Assembly (NCBI GenBank): GCA_029265615.1
Contig: JAJUIB010000011.1
Location: forward strand, 42,410 to 106,409
Length of the DNA stretch: 64,000 nucleotides
Direction: 5' to 3'
DNA from: Spirochaetota bacterium
Lineage (GTDB): Bacteria; Spirochaetota; Spirochaetia; Treponematales; Rectinemataceae
Positions 61,343-64,000 of the stretch are shown piece by piece; within the stretch, counting starts at the first letter, position 1; each line of letters begins with the position of its first letter. Below the pieces are notes generated by a model that was given only the letters and a program-made list of their open reading frames with translations, searched no databases and was not told where the DNA came from. The position numbers and the translations under genes are program-made.

Positions 61343-63052
61343 ATGCCTCGCGCCGCGGGGAGACGCTACCTTCAGCGCGTCCTTGGACTCTTCCTCGCCG
61401 CTTCGCTTGTGCCGGTCATCGTGCTCTCCATAACTCTTACCGGCATCGCCGCAACGGCTCTTGCACGCGCAAGCGCGGAACGAGGCGAAGAGGCGGCGCA
61501 TGCCTTCGCCGCGCGTTTTGATGCGCTACTCGAAGGGGTTTCGCGCTCGCTCGCCTTGGTATGCCAAGCGCCCGAAATCCGCGCCGCCCTCGATGCCACA
61601 ACCCGTGTTCCTGGCGAATATGCAGCCGCCATAAGCCGTTCGCGCGCGCGCGAAGCGGCGCGCGGGTCAGGGCATGGATTAGCGCGTGTTGACACAGGCG
61701 GCACGCGGGTGTTCGCGACGCGTCCCGTCCCAGAGGACTGGGATCTTTCAGCATATGGCTTTTGGGGGATTTTCCGCCGGGCACGCGACGAGGATGGCGC
61801 GGCAGTCATCGCGCGCCGGCGGATAGCAGCAAACGGTGAAATAGCGATCATCGTCATCGCGCGCGCCATCCGCGCCTCCGATGGGAGCCTTGTAGGTTTC
61901 GCCCTTGCGGAAATAGACCGCTCGCTCCTCGTTCGGATCGCGCGAGAAGGCTGGCTACAGGGAGGCGCCGATTTCGAGCTCATAAGCCCTTCGAGCCTCG
62001 TCGCCTTCAGCCTCGCAGAACCCTCACGCGAGGGCTTGTTCCTCGACGAACTTTCTGGACGCGGCGGCGATGCAGGCGAAGAATACGAGGCGCCCACCAG
62101 AACCGGGTTCAGGGTCCGTGCATACATGCCCTCGGCCCTGCTCGCCGAACTCACGCGCACCATGCGGCGGGCAACCTTCGGAGGCCTCGCGGCAGGTGCG
62201 GTCCTCGCACTCGCACTCGCACTCGCCGCATCGCGTGCAGTCACCGGTCCAGTCATCGAGCTCTCGGAAGCCATGCGCCGCCTGCGCGCAGGCGATCTTT
62301 CCGCGCGGCTTGAACCAGTGGGAGACGACGAACTCGCTGACCTCATGAGATCGTTCAACGCGACCTCTGAAGAGCTTGCCCGCCTCATACGTGTCGAACG
62401 CGAAGACCAGGAACTCCTCCGCGGAGCCGAGCTCCGCGCCCTCGCCGCACGGATGAACCCACACTTCCTCTACAATTCGCTCAACTCGATCCGTTCGCTC
62501 GCGAAGCTAGGGCGGAATGCGGAGATCGTCGAAGTTGTCGCTCGGCTCGGCAAACTTCTCCGCGCTTCAGCGGGCAGCCGCGACAGCACTTCGACGGCGG
62601 ATGAGGAACTTGCGCTCGTCCGTCACTACCTTGCCGTGGAGCGGATACGTTTTGGCGAGCGATTCACCATCGTCGAGCGCATCGATCCTGAAATCGGGAG
62701 CTGCGAACTTCCAAGCCTCGTGCTTGAACCGCTTGCGGAGAACGCATTTTCCCACGGGCTCGAACGCAAATCAGGGAGCGGAAGCCTCGTCATAGAAGCA
62801 CTGCGCAAGGGCAATGACGCGTTATTTGCCTTCGAGGACGACGGCCCAGGCGCCCCTCCTGAGAAGATCGCTGAACTTGTCAGCCGCCTTTCACGGTGCG
62901 ATGTGCCGACCGAAGGCTCCGGGCTCGGCCTCGCGGCCACGAACCGCCGCGTGCGGCTTCGCTACGGAGAGCCATACGGCATATCGGCGTCATCGGGCCG
63001 AAGCGGGTCGGGATTCCGGGTCGAACTCAGAGTTCCATTTCGGAGTACATAG
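61343..63052 (+). CDS. YesM/LytS-type sensor histidine kinase
   Basis: 569 residues. Two membrane helices (about 12-35 and 275-295) enclose an extracytoplasmic sensor of about 240 residues. A HAMP segment follows (AVTGPVIELSEAMRRLRAGDLSARL), then the His_kinase domain with the phospho-acceptor H374 in ARMNPHFLYNSLNSI and a HATPase domain (EPLAENAFSHGL, DDGPG, GSGLGLAATNRR). It should phosphorylate the response regulator encoded 1 bp downstream. The ligand is unknown; such pairs often control sugar transporters. The ribosome site is GGGCAGGAAAGCGGCT. Confidence 0.92.
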   Translation: MPRAAGRRYLQRVLGLFLAASLVPVIVLSITLTGIAATALARASAERGEEAAHAFAARFDALLEGVSRSLALVCQAPEIRAALDATTRVPGEYAAAISRSRAREAARGSGHGLARVDTGGTRVFATRPVPEDWDLSAYGFWGIFRRARDEDGAAVIARRRIAANGEIAIIVIARAIRASDGSLVGFALAEIDRSLLVRIAREGWLQGGADFELISPSSLVAFSLAEPSREGLFLDELSGRGGDAGEEYEAPTRTGFRVRAYMPSALLAELTRTMRRATFGGLAAGAVLALALALAASRAVTGPVIELSEAMRRLRAGDLSARLEPVGDDELADLMRSFNATSEELARLIRVEREDQELLRGAELRALAARMNPHFLYNSLNSIRSLAKLGRNAEIVEVVARLGKLLRASAGSRDSTSTADEELALVRHYLAVERIRFGERFTIVERIDPEIGSCELPSLVLEPLAENAFSHGLERKSGSGSLVIEALRKGNDALFAFEDDGPGAPPEKIAELVSRLSRCDVPTEGSGLGLAATNRRVRLRYGEPYGISASSGRSGSGFRVELRVPFRST

Positions 63053-63053
63053 C

Positions 63054-63914
63054 ATGCGTTCAATCATCATCGCCGAAGATGAGGAGCTGTTCCGACGAGA
63101 GCTCGCCGCCGCCACTCCCTGGGAAGAATTCGGTTTTTTCCTGGCCGGAGAAGCAGCGGATGGAGAAGAAGCCTTTGCGATCGTCCAAACTCGGCACCCG
63201 GATGCGATCATTGCCGACATCCGGATGCCCCGCCTCGACGGGCTCGGCCTCCTCGAACGGCTTTCCACAGCCTTCGTCCCGAGCGAACGGCCGCTCACGA
63301 TTATCCTCACGGGGCACTCCGAATTTGAATACGCCCGGCGCGCGCTCAAGCTCGGAGCCTTCGATTACCTCCTTAAACCACTCGATGATGCAGAGCTCGC
63401 CCACGCACTGCGTCGCCTTGCAGAGGCGGTAGACGCCCAACGACGACATCGGGCGCTCGACGCAGTCGCAAACAACGCCGAAGGCGATGCGCCTGCCATC
63501 GCCTTTTTTTCGGAATACACAACTTCAGACACTCGCGAACCAGCCGACCTTTATGTCGCGCAGGCGGTCGCTGAAATTTGTGCGCGTTTCGTCGTATCGC
63601 TCTCCGTTGAAGAAGTCGCGGCGCATCTTGGCATCTCAGGAGGCCACCTCGCGCGCATTTTCAAAGCTCGCACAGGCTTTACGTTCGCGGAATATCTTAC
63701 ACGCTACAGGATGCAACGCGCGGTCGAGCTACTTCGAAATCCGGCTATTAGGATTGGAGAGGTCGCCGACTTGGTTGGTTATCGGGATCAGCGGCACTTT
63801 TCGGCGGTGTTTAGAAAGCTTGTCGGGGTGACTCCAACCCAGTTCCGTGGGGGTAAATACGGTAGTGTTACGAAGCTTGTGAACCGCAATCAGGACGAAA
63901 CGCCCGAGACGTAG
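63054..63914 (+). CDS. YesN-type response regulator with AraC DNA-binding domain
   Basis: 286 residues. The receiver domain has acidic E8-D9 (IIAEDEELF), phospho-acceptor D55 (IIADIRMPRLDG), Thr in ILTGHSEFEYA and Lys in DYLLKPL. After a shortened linker, two AraC helix-turn-helices are seen (LSVEEVAAHLGISGGHLARIFKARTG and IRIGEVADLVGYRDQRHFSAVFRKLVG). The normal AraC domain ends at TPTQFR; the last 19 or so residues (GGKYGSVTKLVN...) are encoded by the dispersed repeat and flanking DNA. No target operon is visible in the window. Confidence 0.92.
   Translation: MRSIIIAEDEELFRRELAAATPWEEFGFFLAGEAADGEEAFAIVQTRHPDAIIADIRMPRLDGLGLLERLSTAFVPSERPLTIILTGHSEFEYARRALKLGAFDYLLKPLDDAELAHALRRLAEAVDAQRRHRALDAVANNAEGDAPAIAFFSEYTTSDTREPADLYVAQAVAEICARFVVSLSVEEVAAHLGISGGHLARIFKARTGFTFAEYLTRYRMQRAVELLRNPAIRIGEVADLVGYRDQRHFSAVFRKLVGVTPTQFRGGKYGSVTKLVNRNQDETPET
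63863..63884 (+). repeat. Dispersed short repeat, copy 7 (C-terminal codons of the response regulator)
   Basis: TAGTGTTACGAAGCTTGTG followed by AAC, identical to copy 2 over 22 bases. It reads in frame as SVTKLVN, adding a tail to the response regulator. Confidence 0.85.
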
Positions 63915-63947
63915 CTCCTTATGCGAGGCCTTCCCTCGCGTAAGGAG
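63915..63947 (+). promoter_or_regulatory. Hairpin that covers the ribosome-binding site of the next ORF
   Basis: Arms CTCCTTATGCGAGG (63915-63928) and CCTCGCGTAAGGAG (63934-63947) pair over 14 bp with one T-G wobble and a 5-base loop. The right arm contains the Shine-Dalgarno of ATG 63953. It starts one base after the response regulator stop. Confidence 0.65.
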
Positions 63948-63952
63948 GCACG

Positions 63953-64000
63953 ATGCCGCGTTTCCCCTTCTGCCCTAATTCTTTGTGCAAGCATCACCAA
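63953..64000 (+). CDS. Start of a small zinc-finger-like ORF, possibly a transposase (truncated by the window end)
   Basis: ATG 63953 follows TAAGGAGGCACG, a very good ribosome site. The 16 codons visible read MPRFPFCPNSLCKHHQ and stay open to the window end. The pattern CPNxxCxxH resembles the N-terminal zinc finger of several IS-element transposases. With a structure hiding its ribosome site, a mobile-element gene is my best guess, but 16 residues cannot decide it. Confidence 0.4.
   Translation, partial: MPRFPFCPNSLCKHHQ

Overview
The window is 64 kb of GC-rich, tightly packed bacterial chromosome with about 44 protein genes, no tRNA or rRNA gene, no CRISPR array and no complete insertion sequence. 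The gene content points to a fermentative anaerobe, most likely a member of Spirochaetota. The reasons are an electron-bifurcating type [FeFe] hydrogenase, BMP-family nucleoside-binding proteins with their ABC transporter, CheD, 7TM-DISM/SpoIIE phosphatases with a STAS partner, and YesM/YesN-type two-component regulators. The phylum is inferred from family resemblance; no marker gene was compared.

Layout. 1-3965: end of an unknown gene, an alpha/beta hydrolase whose nucleophile is alanine, adenylate kinase, a NadD-like nucleotidyltransferase and a divergent HAD phosphatase. 3973-9628: hydrogenase operon hydC-hydB-hydA, with a very large HydB that carries a C-terminal GltD/NfnB-like flavin module. 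9625-17458: dnaE, cheD, a TPR/HD-GYP c-di-GMP phosphodiesterase, an aminotransferase and a small parvulin. 17526-27114: a SpoIIE phosphatase and GPH symporter pair on the minus strand, then a glycerol-phosphate block (MFS transporter, GDPD, UgpB, UgpA, UgpE) without its own ATPase. 27346-29532: a Kef-type antiporter fused to an EIIA domain. 29605-39789 (minus): a nucleoside ABC transporter with two different BMP binding proteins, deoC, a small SpoT-like HD protein and valS. 40037-44404: a partner-switching signalling cluster (two SpoIIE phosphatases, a STAS protein and a degenerate HATPase). 44405-49617: an AT-rich gap with a sigma-54-like promoter in front of a small secreted protein, a polar amino-acid ABC transporter and a flavinylated fumarate-reductase-like lipoprotein. 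49762-57681: hrpB, an HD protein coupled to a PAS-GGDEF cyclase, and two metallopeptidases. 57686-63914: a fused molybdenum hydroxylase, ispH and a sensor kinase/response regulator pair. The window ends inside a small zinc-finger-like ORF.

How the genes work together. Purine/nucleoside salvage is well represented: BMP transporter, deoC, adenylate kinase and a xanthine-dehydrogenase-like hydroxylase. Glycerophosphodiester uptake and cleavage are grouped. Reducing equivalents could leave as H2 through HydABC. Signalling is dense: three SpoIIE phosphatases, one c-di-GMP cyclase, one c-di-GMP phosphodiesterase and one two-component system.

Two patterns cut across the genes. First, a short dispersed repeat, consensus TAGTGTTACGAAGCTTGTG, occurs seven times, mostly at 3' ends of genes, with two copies absorbed into membrane-segment coding sequence. 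Second, many first-in-transcript genes have a -10-like hexamer ending exactly 6-8 bases before the start codon, with little or no Shine-Dalgarno sequence, which predicts leaderless mRNAs. I regard these two as the most novel observations.
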